Of a stretch of 64,000 nt of DNA, positions 34,134-45,224 are shown one piece after another (the first letter of the stretch is position 1; every line of letters begins with the position of its first letter). Made by a program: the position numbers and the translations under genes. The notes under the pieces are model-generated. The model made no database searches, was not told the origin of the DNA, and worked only from the letters and a program-made list of their open reading frames with translations. Origin of the DNA: Elmis aenea (Eukaryota > Arthropoda > Insecta > Coleoptera > Elmidae); assembly GCA_947652605.1 (NCBI GenBank), contig OX393582.1:15462544-15526543 (forward strand). The letters run 5' to 3'.

Positions 34134-35003
34134 ATCATGTATAACTTGAAGAAAGTAACGGGAAGGTGGTCATTGGGTTTATAAAGAAAACTCTTTACAT
34201 CTGCTAAATATTTCGAGTCTATATTTGACACTTCATCGGTAGCGATGAGCGAGGATAATTGGAAGCAGTATTATAATAAACATTAAAGTTTTCGAAGATA
34301 AAATTTTGCATTGAAGTTACTTGGTACTTGATTGAAATTCGTTTAAATTTATTTTGATGAGCACATGGAATTTTTCTTAAAATTGAAATTTTGACAGTAC
34401 AAATAAAAAATTAAAAAATTGAAAGTTAAAATTATAAAAAAATCGCCATGTGGTTAGATAACAGGATTTGTCACCATACAATACAGAACAATAAACATAC
34501 AATATATAAACAACTGCACAGGATGATTGATGAACATGTTCAAATTTTTACATTGAACATTACATTGAACATGTTCATCAATCATCCTGTGCAGTTGTTT
34601 ATATATTGGATGTTTATTGTTCTGTATTGTATGGTGACAAATCCTGTTATCTAACCACATGGCGATTTTTCTATAATTTTAACTTTCAATTTTTTAATTT
34701 TTTATTTATACTGTCAAAATTTCAATTTTAAGAAAAATTCCATGTGCTCATCAAAATAAATTTAAACGAATTTCAATCAAGTACCAAGTAACTTCAATGC
34801 AAAATTTTATCTTCGAAAACTTTAATGTTTATTATAATACTGCTTCCAATTATCCTCGCTCATCGCTACCGATGAAGGGTCAAATATAGACTCGAAATAT
34901 TTAGCAGATGTAAAGAGTTTTCTTTATAAACCCAATGACCACCTTCCCGTTACTTTCTTCAAACTACTTTATGGTCGTAATTTCTGGTTCAATCATGTAT
35001 AAC
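34134..35003. repeat. Near-perfect inverted duplication, 397-bp arms, 12-bp flanking direct repeats
   Basis: The arms 34146-34542 and 34566-34962 are symmetric about 34554 with no net length change and only a handful of mismatches (for example GACACTTC against GACCCTTC). The spacer is 23 bp. Each arm ends at the centre with TGAACATGTTCA, itself a palindrome. ATCATGTATAAC occurs at 34134-34145 and again at 34992-35003, enclosing both arms plus a 29-bp right-hand tail. The mirror-image 68-codon frames on both strands simply reflect the duplication. Origin is open: a foldback element, an inverted retro-insertion or an assembly artefact. Confidence 0.9.
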
Positions 35004-35130
35004 GTTCCTTTTATGCTGATGTATGTTTGACTGCTTTCTTTGGATGTGAATTTGCTAAATTTTATTCACAATTACTGCAGTTTATCAGAAAGTTACAATA
35101 TTTTTTCTACTGTAAAACTCGCAGTCCTTT

Positions 35131-35405
35131 TAGAAATTATCAAAGTAGGCTCACGTCAAACCCAACCTGCATGAATAGTAAATGGGTTTTTACGAACGGT
35201 AAACAAAAAGCACACTTTTCTAGAAATTTCAGAGTAGACTCACATCAAACTTTTATTATTAGCCAAAAAATCGATAAAATCGTCTGTATTATGTGATCGT
35301 AGAAAAAGTATGCCACAAAACACGAGTTGTAAAGCAATTACGCACTTGTGGAAATACGCAACGTTCACCTTTTTACAACTCTTGTTATGCAATATGCAAT
35401 ATACA
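35131..35405 (-). repeat. Inverse copy of the 14989-15383 repeat
   Basis: Minus-strand blocks GACGTGAGCCTACTTTGA, GTGTGCTTTTTG, CGTAAAAACCCA and ACTTTTTCTACGATCACATA appear in a similar arrangement to 14989-15383. Two versions of the GAGC/GAGT-YTACT block are present (35147, 35231). It is more degraded than the first copy. Confidence 0.6.
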
Positions 35406-35459
35406 ATTACTAAATAAATACCTATTAATCTTATTTATAACAAAAAATGCAGTTTAAAC

Positions 35460-35889
35460 CAGGGGTTTGGAGCAGTTCAATTTTTTAATTGCTCTGCTCC
35501 AGCTCCGCTCCGACATCAATCTGCCTGCTCCAGCTCCGCTCCATACTCCAAATATTGATAAAATGTTTAAAATAAGTTTTATAATTAAAAGATTTGTTTT
35601 TAAAACCAAAGCTTTGATTTTATCGGATATGTGTAAATGGGTCAAAAATTACAATATTTGACCCTGGCAAATTAGTTAAGTTAAATAAATGTTTGTAAGA
35701 ACAAATAATTGATCTTCAAATGTTGAAAAAACGAAAAAGAAAGTGTTTTTTTTTTTTTTAATTGTACATAATAAACTGGAGCAGTGGAGCAATCAAAATT
35801 ATTTGCTCCGGACTCCACTCCAGCTCCGGGCAAAAACCCATTGCTCCACTGCTCCGTGCTCCAGCTCCGTGCTTCGCTCCAAACCTCTG
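35460..35889. mobile_element. hAT MITE rich in GCTCC repeats
   Basis: It starts CAGGGGTTTGGAGCAG and ends GCTCCAAACCTCTG, flanked by a perfect GTTTAAAC (35452-35459 and 35890-35897). Both ends carry short tandem arrays of CTCCAGCTCCG-like units (35505-35550 and 35810-35880). There is no transposase in 430 bp. Open frames crossing it are composition artefacts. Confidence 0.92.
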
Positions 35890-35897
35890 GTTTAAAC

Positions 35898-36384
35898 ACT
35901 AAAGTGTTAAACTAGCGCTTAAATACCTACGTAATTTTGTTTACTTCAAAGAGTAAATTGTTTTGTTAGGAAAAGGTACATATTGCTTTTGTATGTCTTG
36001 AACAAACTTGGTTCTTTTTGCGTTGTGGTTGTCGAACTGCTTTTATGCATGTATAAAATATAAAAAACCGTGCCCAATTCGAAGTTTTACATTTCTGATT
36101 TGGGTAGGTGAATGGTAAATAGACTTGCGGTTGATATGTGATTCTAGTTTGATCAGTGCAAACAAATGTGAAAGCCGTTTGGCTTCTTTTCTTTTTTTTG
36201 TCGCACTCTTTTTAAGTTGAAATTTAAATATGATTTTTTATGTGGGTGGGAGGAAGCTACGCAAGCGCATGTGTTTATGTTAGAACTGAACTATCTCTTA
36301 AACATAATCCTTAAATCTTTAAACACTAATTAAGGTTACTCGAACATGTTTTTAGTTTTTTAATTAAACAAATGTCAGATAATA
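35898..36384. other. No recognisable feature
   Basis: AT-rich; no supported feature. Confidence 0.5.
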
Positions 36385-36883
36385 CAGGGTGATTGATTGG
36401 GATTGTGCATTAAAAATATAGGGAGAATGAAAAAGAATAATGATTTGAAATTCTGGTTATGGCCATAATGGCATATGATCGGTTTAATGAAAATATTTTT
36501 AATATGGCGACATCTACTTTTTTATTTCAAATACAGTGGTCTATATTTGCATTTTTGATTTTAAACGTTATTTTAGAGGGACTTTTGTTGACATACTCTA
36601 TACCTAACTAAAATATAAAAAATTACTGCAGTTAGGTATAGAGAATGTCATCAAAAGTCCCTCTAAATAACGTTTAAAATTAAAAAATGCAATAAAAAAT
36701 ATACCATTGTATTTGAAATAAAAGAGTAGATGTTAACTTCCGGTATTTTCGGAAGTGCCGTCATCTTAAACAAATTTTCATTAAATTAATCAAATGCCAT
36801 TACGACCATAACCAAAATTTCAAATCTTTACCCTTTTTTATTCTCCATATATTTCTAATGCAATATCCCAATCAATCAGCCTG
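36385..36883. mobile_element. Foldback MITE with CAGGGTGATTGATTGGGAT ends
   Basis: The left end is CAGGGTGATTGATTGGGATT and the right end read inward CAGGCTGATTGATTGGGATA, each bordered by TA (36383-36384, 36884-36885). The arms are about 230 bp and include GGTTATGGCCATAATGGCAT, AATACAGTGGT/AATACAATGG and AGTTAGGTATAGAG at the centre. The 499-bp element is non-coding. Confidence 0.88.
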
Positions 36884-36885
36884 TA

Positions 36886-37330
36886 TATTGGTAGTAGAAT
36901 AGAATAAATTAGGGCAAATATTGAAAAGTAAAATAAGAATGCTAGAAATAATAAAAAAAACGAACCAGACTTGCCAAAAAGTTTTACTGATAATCAAAAA
37001 CATGTTTTATTTCCAAATGCAACTATAGCTTTACATGTCCGAAAATGAACAGGATTGTGATTATAACACTAATGAAAAAACCAAAAAGATAAAGTTTATG
37101 TACATATAAATCGGTTTTAAAACGTTTTCCACGTTATCCGTTACCAATATTCCATTCTCTTCTGTTGTTCCATTAGTCTACTAAGTTTTGAAAGCTAGTA
37201 GTCGATCATCATATTCCTTCCATTCAGATTTCTCGTCGTCTTTCTCTCTTTTGTCTATCACCAGGTTTCCAGCTCTAAAATTTTTTGGAGAATAGTTTGT
37301 TGTGTGTCTTTTGTCATGTGCAAAACTAGA
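36886..37330. other. No firm feature
   Basis: The minus strand at 37140-37300 has a lysine/glutamate-rich stretch (KREKDDEKSEWKEYDDRLLA) that faintly recalls LINE linker sequence, but stops interrupt it and I cannot assign it. Confidence 0.35.
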
Positions 37331-37804
37331 TAGCTTGATAAGTGATTGGTAAAATACGATTTTTCTTGATCTTGTGACTTATTTATAAAAATAGTTATAG
37401 CAAGTAATATCTCATAAAAAAGAGAAAAAGAAAGCATTTGTAACTATCCAATAGCCAACTTTGCGGCTATTAAGCAAAAATGAAATTAGATGGTAATATC
37501 TCGAAAATGGTTAGTGATAACCAAAATCTAAAATAACAGTTACATTCTATATTAAAAAGTACCTTAATACTAATAAAAATGTTCTAATGAATTAAACAAA
37601 ATAGTTATGAGAGAAAAAAGAAATTCAACATTTTCAATTTCTTTGTTATAACTTCTGAAGTATGAGAAATTTTGTGGTTTTAAAAGTTGATTGCAGCTCC
37701 TCTCATGCTTGGGAATAATTCATCTAATTTAAGCAAACCTGTATCTCTTATAATAAGCAAGATACATATGGATATGTTATTTGGGTATCCTGTATACTCT
37801 ATTA
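37331..37804 (-). mobile_element. Right half of the TACAGGGTGTCCC MITE family
   Basis: GCTTGATAAGTGATTGGTAA, TGTGACTTATTTATAAAAAT, ATAGCCAACTTTGCGG and CTTATAATAAGCAAGA match the right arm of 46912-48364 in order. The terminus has decayed to TACAGGATACCC read inward. The left half is missing. Confidence 0.8.
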
Positions 37805-38129
37805 TTGTTGCGTATGAACAGAAATCAGTCAAACTCTCGAAGGACCATTAATTGAATTCAAGTACAAACGAAAGGATTGGGTTCACTTACCAGTTAGATG
37901 CACATACACGACACATGGGCAATTTTCGACTATTCTTCTTGCCCGAAGAGAGGTCTTTTGGCGGGCATGCGCCACGGCTATGAAACTAACCAAAAAGGCG
38001 CGACAAAAAGCAAAATTTAAAAATGAAACAACATTTAACCCAACGAGCGATACCTAACAATTATCGATTCTTGAATTCCCATTTGCTGTTTATCTATTTC
38101 GTTTCCTACTTTGTTGTGTCTTGATAATA
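37805..38129. other. Less AT-rich island; possible minus-strand exon, weak
   Basis: On the minus strand a frame of about 55 codons (about 38055-37898) contains FCRAFLVSFIAVAHARQKTS and ends at a splice-donor-like G|GTAAGTG. An AG lies at the upstream limit, but without a pyrimidine tract. The hydrophobic stretch looks signal-like. There is no supporting motif, so I treat it only as a candidate. Confidence 0.2.
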
Positions 38130-38247
38130 GAAATTATTTATTTCGTTTTTGATCTTGAACGAAAAATAATAATTTCGTTTTCGTTTTTATAAAAATTTCG
38201 GTTAATTTCGTCTAACGTTTTCGTTTTGGTCCCGTTCTCAGTTCCTG
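38130..38247. mobile_element. Right end of the CGTTTTCGTT hAT family
   Basis: AAATTATTTATTTCGTTTTT, AACGAAAAATAATAATTTCG, AATTTCGGTTAATTTCGT and GTTCTCAGTTCCTG match 13965-14086 in order. It is a truncated, right-end-only copy, more diverged than the complete one. Confidence 0.8.
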
Positions 38248-39274
38248 ATTTTAACTGTTTTGATATTGCATTATTTACAGTGAAAATTCTTCTCAGCTAC
38301 TAATCAAATATGCTGCATGAGTTTACTTTTAGACATCAAGTTTCGCTACATATATTTCTTTCGATAATACGATCCTTTATTTTAAAGAATCACAAAAACA
38401 AATGTATTTATTGTATTTATTGTATTTTTTTTTCAGTTTCTGGTCACTCTTATTCTAACAAAAAATGAAATACAATAAAGGAATTAAAGTAATAATAAAT
38501 TTAATACTGCGACAAATATAAATAAATATTTAAATTACTTATTCCATTCGAGAGTTTTTGAAATTTTTTTTAAAACAAATTCATTGTAAGAGCTAATTTA
38601 ATCAAGCAGGTAAATGTTTCACTAAGGAACTTTGGCTTTTAATGCAGTCGGTGACTTAATTCAGATGTTTTGTGTTACTCTCCCTCTCTCTCTGTGATAA
38701 GACTAGGGACCACTATATTACTCTTACCCGACTAATGACCTAAGTAGCTTATTAAATCGCTGTTTGTCTACTTCTCGTAGTCATGTAATTTGCTATGCAA
38801 ATATTTTAATAATAAAACCTTTGTTCCCTACAATGTACACGAAATCATTCATTTGCAATTAAGTATTAAATAACTTGCGAGGAATTATTTATATCAGTTT
38901 ATTTTGTAAATTATTTATAACACACTCAGCATAGTAAACCAAAATTTAATTTCGCAAAATATGAAAATCAGAGTAGGATTCGTTTCACAGTACCATCAGA
39001 AACCGGAGAATCTATGTACTTTCATTTTGTTGGATGTGTGGGATTATAGCAAAATGGAAATGGAGCTCATTTATAAAAGTGACCGTCTCACTTACATTAG
39101 TGGAAAATAATGTTATATGCTTAAAAATGACAACACTATGGAACACTGCCGTTATAAAAAACAAATGAAAAACGCAAGACCTCATCTTTAACCTTGCAAA
39201 TAGTTAAGTGCCACAAATTTACTTTTTAAAATTAGAAAACGGGTTTATAATTCAACACGCCTAATTTGCGCTTG
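38248..39274. other. No recognisable feature
   Basis: AT-rich with a short CT microsatellite near 38683-38696 (CTCCCTCTCTCTCT). No gene supported. Confidence 0.5.
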
Positions 39275-39277
39275 TAA

Positions 39278-39635
39278 AGGCCTCTACTCGCCTACCAATT
39301 TGTCGGTAAAACCGACCGACTATTCCGATAAATTGTTTAATGTGTAGTCTGTCACCCGACCAACCCGACAGTTGGACAAGTTGGAACGGTCGGGTGGCCA
39401 GACCATCCAACAAGCCAACCGCCCCACCACATTCCTCTAGATAAGGACTATTAAACCGAAAATTTAACGCTATTTATAAATTTGTTATCCACAAAATGGC
39501 ATCAGAGCCAAAATAATAAAAAAAGTTATGACGTTTATGCTGTGTTGGTTGGACTGGTAGGGAGGTGTGTAGACAACACCCACCACGGAGTTCCCGACGG
39601 TCGGCTCCGACAAGTTGGATAATGAGTAGAGGCCT
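39278..39635. mobile_element. PIF/Harbinger-like MITE, AGGCCTCTACTC ends
   Basis: It starts AGGCCTCTACTCGCCTACCA and its right end read inward starts AGGCCTCTACTCATTATCCA. TAA borders both sides (39275-39277 and 39636-39638), a 3-bp target as in PIF/Harbinger. Subterminal TTGTCGG and CCGACCG blocks occur on both sides. The 358 bp is less AT-rich than its surroundings and non-coding. A 126-codon minus-strand frame that overlaps its right part (39474-39854) has no known motif. Confidence 0.75.
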
Positions 39636-39638
39636 TAA

Positions 39639-40701
39639 AAATGCAAGACTGTGAAATTGCAGAGGCGCCGCTTTCCAAATAATACAATTAAAAATCAGCG
39701 AGCGAAATTTCGATAAAGAATTATTAGAACTTAATATGTACGTAATTTTTATGATTTCTGTTCGCCATTTTCCAAGTATTCTTAGCTTATACTCGACGCA
39801 TCTCAACAAAGTGACACATGACATATTTAGTGTACGTGGTATCGGTCTGGGCAAGGTTATCGCAATGAATTATATAACATGGTCAGCTGTTCCGTTTCCA
39901 GAAAATACGTGGAGAATGTTTTAGTCTGAAAATATCAAAGAACAGAAATGAAAGTTTTAATTAATTTATTCAAAAGTGCTAAAATATAGTGAATTTTTAA
40001 AGCGACGGTATGCCAATTTTTCGCGCCGCGAGTCCAAAAATTCGGGTCACTTGCAATATTAAAATTTTGTGACACCAACTATTGCAAACGTTACATATGA
40101 GGTTTTAACATTTTATCTATTATTAAATATGGTATTGTTCCGTAACATTTACGAAATTATATTGTTGACATGCTGCTATCATGAGCGCAAAGCTTTTCTT
40201 GCCTTGTCTAACTCAGCTTGCACGTTCCTCGCGCATTAATGTCAGAATATTTAGAACAAACATGCACTAACTTCTTTGAAAGTGGGCCAAATAGCAAGAC
40301 CTAAGTTTGTGCAAGTAAACTGTTGACTAAAATGTTGGTGTATTAGTTAAAATCTCATTAAATCATTAAATGAGTGCATTAATTAGGTATTTCAAGGGCA
40401 CAGCTACTCAGACAAGTTAGTGTTATTTTACGTTGAGCATATTTTATTTAAAATATTAGGAAAATAACTTTCTTCAATTTTGTAAGTTTTCCAACTTCAT
40501 TAACTTGTATATTTTGTGAGACATGGGGATATTGATTATCTTAAGAGCTGCAAAGTTGATTAAACGGGTACATAGTTGCGAAATTTAGTGCTGAATTAAA
40601 ATCTGAAGTGGCTCTTTTAGTTCACAAATTATTCAAGAAATTAAAAAAAAAAATCTTCCTCTTTAGTTCTTGCAGATTTCGAGGTACATTCTTTTCTACA
40701 C
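39639..40701. other. No recognisable feature
   Basis: No supported gene or element end on either strand. Confidence 0.5.
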
Positions 40702-41299
40702 CAGTGATTCTTATACGAGGGGGCGCGACCCCCTTGGGGCGCAAAAATTTTTTTAGGGGACGTAAAAAAATTAATTTTAAAATTTTGAATTTTTGTATAC
40801 ATATTGTATCATAATCAAGTAAAGTTGCCGGATTGGTCAAATAATTCAATTTCAAATTTAAGTCATAAAGTGTACGATAGAGTTGTCCAACATGTAATAA
40901 AATTTATGTTTTTAGATTTTTTGTAATTATAATCAGGAAATAAAACCATAGACAAAAAAAATCCTAATTATTATTATGTTACTGCAAATTAGGAGCTGCG
41001 AAAATATTTTAGGATATCTAGGGTGCCGCGACTACTGGATAGGTTAACCCTTTGCGGTCCAATTAATTTTCGCAAAATTCTACCCATTAATTTTCCGAAA
41101 TTTATTATAACTGAAAATTTTTTTTTTTGGCAGCGACATCTACTGATAACAGTTCCATATACATGCAGTTATAGGTTTCTAGTTTTAGAATGAAAATGAG
41201 CGGCAGTTATAATGACGTCAGCCAACCTTGAAACGCAGGCGTTAAAATATGCCGGTGGACACGACCCGACGTTGGACCGCAAAGGGTTAAGAACCACTA
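40702..41299. mobile_element. hAT MITE interrupted by a piggyBac MITE
   Basis: It starts CAGTGATTCTTA and its right end read inward is TAGTGGTTCTTAA, with GGGGGCGCGACCCCC just inside the left end. The flanks TTCTACAC (40694-40701) and CTCTACAT (41300-41307) match at 6 of 8 positions. The piggyBac MITE 41048-41286 is inserted at the TTAA belonging to the right terminus (GGTTAAGAACC). Confidence 0.75.
41048..41286. mobile_element. piggyBac MITE
   Basis: CCCTTTGCGGTCCAA forms a perfect 15-bp terminal inverted repeat, with TTAA on both sides (41044-41047 and 41287-41290). Within 239 bp there is no coding sequence. Removing it together with one TTAA joins the hAT terminus around it. Confidence 0.93.
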
Positions 41300-42262
41300 C
41301 TCTACATGGTAAACTAAAGAGGCGCATGCTACTTTTCATTTTAAACTAAATTCAGCAATTTCGCAACTTTTTTTCAATTTAAGTGACTTTGTAGTTTCTC
41401 AAATAAGCGAGATCTCCATGTTAAGCTTGGAACTGGGGCGCCCTGTAAAAGTATAAAAACTTTTTGTATTCCTTTTAGTTTTCAGAGATTGAAAAAATAA
41501 TTTGTCGGGTCCCCCTCTAGCAAAGGGTGAGGTGATATAAATAATTCTATAGTGATATATAATAAACATACGCAAATTGTATGTTTATTATAGAGTTTTA
41601 AGAAGTTTCTTATGCAAAAATGTAACTTTTTTTGGTAGATTTAAGGATTTTTGCAGTCATGAAATAAATTTTTGTGTTACAACAATCCATAAGATAGTAG
41701 TAATAATTTATACCTATATTTGGGTTGCAATAAATCTTGAATGTTTAAAGAAAACAATTCAAATCAAAAAAGAGAACAAAAGGAGAACATTACGCAATTA
41801 ATTAAAATAAACACATTTATTAAGAAAAAAAGTGCACAATTGTAGAAAAAATAAATTATTCTTATACAGTGTGACCCATTTTAAAACGGATCACCCCTAT
41901 AAAAAGTTTATTTATGGTCCGATTTTTATAATGTTTTTTTAAACGATAAAGCATCAAAAACTGTACTTGGTCATCTTCTTTTAAAATTCAGTTTACACTC
42001 ACAAAGCCTACTATGATTTTTTTTCGATGTGAAAATTGGCAAAATATGTTTAGCGATTTTTTAAATCTAAAATCTGGCTACACCACTGGATTCAGGATAC
42101 TCTTAAATGGGTTTGTACCAAATTTCATGAAAAAACATTTGTTATTTTTTCTTTGTATTTTTCTATTTTTTTCCAATTTAGTTGTCGAGAATTCAATCAA
42201 ATTATAGATGTTAAGACGTTTCATATTTTTTTGAGTTTGAAACTTTCGGTTATTTAAATTAT
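41300..42262. other. Two solo element ends, otherwise featureless
   Basis: At 41405-41447 the minus strand shows TACAGGGCGCCCCAGTTCCA, then CATGGAGATCTCGCTTATTT about 40 nt inside, a MITE end without partner. At 42075-42088 TGGCTACACCACTG looks like the right terminus of a hAT without a left end. Otherwise AT-rich. Confidence 0.5.
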
Positions 42263-42469
42263 TTAAATATTTATCATTTTTAATCTCATCATCAACATTA
42301 TTACAAAAAAAATCTTGTAATTATATGTCTCAGTTACGATTGATTTGACTGTTGATACATTCAACCAATTCCGTTCTTTCGTCCATGGTGCCCCGATCAT
42401 TAAAAAAATTCTTTCAACGTTGGCTTTATGAGTCGGTATCGCAAAAAAATATTGGCACAATTTTAACAA
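42263..42469 (-). pseudogene. hAT transposase C-terminal (dimerisation) domain fragment
   Basis: The 68-codon frame contains LCQYFFAIPTHKANVERIFL and MIGAPWTKERNWLNVSTVKS. The order (hydrophobic)-x-IP-x-x-x-A-x-VER-(I/V)-F, then KERN-x-L, then V is that of the hAT C-terminal dimerisation region. The catalytic part and zinc finger are missing. Because its flank resembles the 11497 MITE, it may be a relic of the autonomous source of that family. Confidence 0.75.
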
Positions 42470-42774
42470 TTTTAAATGGAAATCAGTATTATTAGAATTT
42501 TTAAAATACTCTTATCACTTTAAATTTGTGCTCATTATTTTAAATTCTGTACCAACTACAAAATTACCAAAATTACTAAAGTAGCACTAAATAATGAGAT
42601 AGTTCACAGCTTTAAGTTTAACTTCCAATATTAAATGCAATTTCGTAAACTTTCTTAATTCAAAACCAAAAAAAAGAGAAAGAAAGTGAACATTTTGCAT
42701 AAAAAAAGAAAAAGGAAGATCAGAATAATAAAAGAGAACATGTTATCTTTAAAAGAGATATTCTGACCACCCTA
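42263..42774 (-). mobile_element. hAT relic: one end plus transposase C-terminal domain
   Basis: The right end read inward is TAGGGTGGTCAGAATATCTC, then TTTTAAAGATAACATG, closely related to the right end of the hAT MITE at 11497-12309. Inside lies a minus-strand transposase C-terminal fragment (42469-42263). The opposite end was not found, so the element is truncated. Confidence 0.7.
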
Positions 42775-43484
42775 CATAAGTACATACATATTATGTTAGG
42801 TTGAAAATCCTATTTACGATGGAATTTATTATCATTCTTTGAGCGGTTAACATTTCTTTAAAGGACCATTGTATAGATAGTTCAAAATGCTTTCATCTTT
42901 TCAGATACGTACGTATATTGTATATAATGTACGTGAACGTTCAATAGGTTTTTGGTAAAATCGTTTTAAATATGTAACAAATTCGTCCCGCATTAAATAT
43001 GTCAACGTTGTTCGTATTAAAAAATGAATACTTATTTATTATTGCATTAAAAAAGCAATAGAATGAATAAACACTTTCATTACTTGTATCATCATCTAGT
43101 ATAGAGCAAAATTAAACAATTATATGCCCAGTAAAAATTTTAATTTAATAAAAGCTGTCTCATCTTTATCTAAATAATGTAAATGTAATAAACATAAACG
43201 ACAGAAAAGGCGAAAATTATATTATCAGTTTGCGATGTAATCATACTCAAACGTATATCGTGACGTTGGCAACTATATTTTTAATATTAAAGTTGGTTTT
43301 AAAGAGATCGTTAAGTTTTTATTGCGCTAGTACTTTCAGTACAATAAAATTATTTCAAAACACCTTTTAAGCTCTTGTTTAGCTTAAATTGGGTAATTTT
43401 ACAACATTTTTCAAACTTGAATTTAAATATTCAAACTTGAATGGGCTAACATTTTTACTACTAAATATGCTGTCCCCTCATTTA
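42775..43484. other. No recognisable feature
   Basis: AT-rich; no supported gene or element. Confidence 0.5.
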
Positions 43485-43555
43485 TATACGAGGTCTGTCT
43501 ATAAAATAACGGGACTGGTTCAAAAAACGATATTTATTTACAATTTATGGAAAAG

Positions 43556-43961
43556 CTATTGTTTGTCTCCTTCAAAGTAGTCCCCATTGGCACTCACACA
43601 TCGACCTATTCTTATTTTCCACTGGTCGAAGGCGTGTTGTAGTTCATTTTCTGATAACTGTCTTAATAGCTGTGGCGTTTTCTTCTTAACACCCTCCAAT
43701 GACTCAAAACGGGTTCCTTTTAGCACAGATTTTATTTTTTGAAAAATGAAGTCACAAGGTGCTAAGTCAGGGGAATAAGGAGGATGTCCCAGTGTTGCAA
43801 TCCGGTTTTTAACCAAAATGCTTCATGGAGAACTTTCTGTGCCTCAAACACTCGCGTACGGGACATGCAGTCTTCCCCATAAGCCTGAGTAAGCATGGTG
43901 TTTTGTTCAATTTCACCAAAAATTTCAAATACACACGTTGTTCAATTTTAAAACTCAACAT
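43556..43961 (-). pseudogene. Mariner transposase, internally deleted and frameshifted
   Basis: It starts MLSFKIEQRVYLKFLVKLNK, the N-terminal helix-turn-helix. A frame change leads to MLTQAYGEDCMSRTRVFEAQ, still in the normal order. The sequence then jumps to the C-terminal part: IATLGHPPYSPDLAPCDFIF, with the final catalytic Asp in DLAPCD, and later GRCVSANGDYFEGDKQ. The first two catalytic aspartates are deleted. It is non-functional. Confidence 0.9.
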
Positions 43962-43999
43962 TTTAACAGCAAGCGAGGTAAAATGCAAGCACACTTAAC

Positions 44000-45224
44000 C
44001 AGTGGCGGATCTTGATTTTGTGGGGCCCCAGGCGCAACCTGATCTGGAGGCCCCCTATTAAGATGGTTCACTAAAATGAACAATGCAGAAAAATCATAAC
44101 GTTTTTTATTTTTAGAACCAACAAAAACATAAACACAAAAATCAAATACGGAAACAAAAAAATATTCTTAGGTACCAGAAAAAAAAATCACATTCCCATT
44201 TAAAAGAAAAAATCCCATCTCAGGTAAAAAAATCACAGTAAAATTCTGCATCATACAGTACAGGTGGTCCAAATTCGATGGGACTACAATGGGTATCTCG
44301 CTTTAGTCAAGATAGAGAAACGGTTAAATTACTAAAAATGTGCAGTTTTTTTAGAACAAACTCAGAACAGTTTTCAAAAATATTCTATCATTTCCGGTTT
44401 TTGAATAGATAATGAAAAACTGTTTTTTTGTTATATTTATAATGTGTCATATCTCCCTTATTGTTTTAAATATCGAAAAAGTTTATAAAGATTATTTTTA
44501 GATATTTTTATGTAGATTTTGATAGAAGTACTAAAAAAAAATTTTACGCTCGCCGTTAAAAAGGTATGACACAAACTCACCTTTTTTAAATGGAAGCTAT
44601 AGTTGGCTATGACCTATTTAAATTCCTTATTTTTTCCCTTTCCAAATATATTAGGGTTGATGTATTTATTTTCAATAATACGCAAGTTACAAAGGTTTTT
44701 AAATTTTTTTAAAGATGAGAAACAAAAAGCAGGTTGTGAAAACAAAGGAAAATCGGAAAATATAGAATATATTTGACAACAATTCTGAGTTTGTCTCAAA
44801 AAACTGCACATTTTTGGTACATTAACCGTTTCTCTCTCTTGACTATTAAGCGAGATGCCCATGTAATCCCATCGAATTTGGACCACCCTGTACAGTACAT
44901 GGGCTCGCAGTGCACTGTAATCAGATGCAAGCAGGGTTGCAAGTTTTGGCGATGTTGAATCAAATTGGCTATCATTTTTGTTTAATTTAACATGTTTTTT
45001 TTTTTAAATTGGCATCAATGGCGATTACACAATACCCACTATGAAAATAGGTTTTAGAAGATATTACAATTTGCCTACAATTATTATTTTATAATTCTCA
45101 TATTAACAGACAATAAAAATTTAATTTTGGTTTTTGAGGATGACGAACCCAACGATTCTGAGGCCCCCTTTTTGCCGAGGCCCGAGGTGCGCGCCTCATG
45201 CGCCTGTGCGTTAATCCGCCACTG
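44000..45224. mobile_element. hAT MITE inside the mariner, itself hosting a MITE
   Basis: It starts CAGTGGCGGATCTTGA and ends GTTAATCCGCCACTG. The flanks are a perfect CACTTAAC (43992-43999 and 45225-45232). Both subterminal regions carry GAGGCCCCC-type blocks. A 630-bp foldback-type MITE (44261-44890) is inserted in it. No transposase is seen. Confidence 0.93.
44261..44890. mobile_element. TACAGGGTGGTCC MITE, complete copy
   Basis: The left end is CAGGTGGTCCAAATTCGATG with AATGGGTATCTCGCTTTAGT; the right end read inward is CAGGGTGGTCCAAATTCGAT with CATGGGCATCTCGCTTAATA. TA borders both sides. Shared interior blocks link it to 17467-17899. Short frames inside are not genes. Confidence 0.88.

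Noticed and set aside
34448..34660. Two nearly identical 68-codon frames on opposite strands
   Set aside because: They are the two sides of the inverted duplication, not two genes.
37140..37310. Possible LINE linker on the minus strand
   Set aside because: Only a charged stretch with stops; the order of motifs does not match a LINE.
39474..39854. 126-codon minus-strand open frame
   Set aside because: It crosses the right end of a PIF-like MITE and continues into unrelated sequence; no motif or codon signature.
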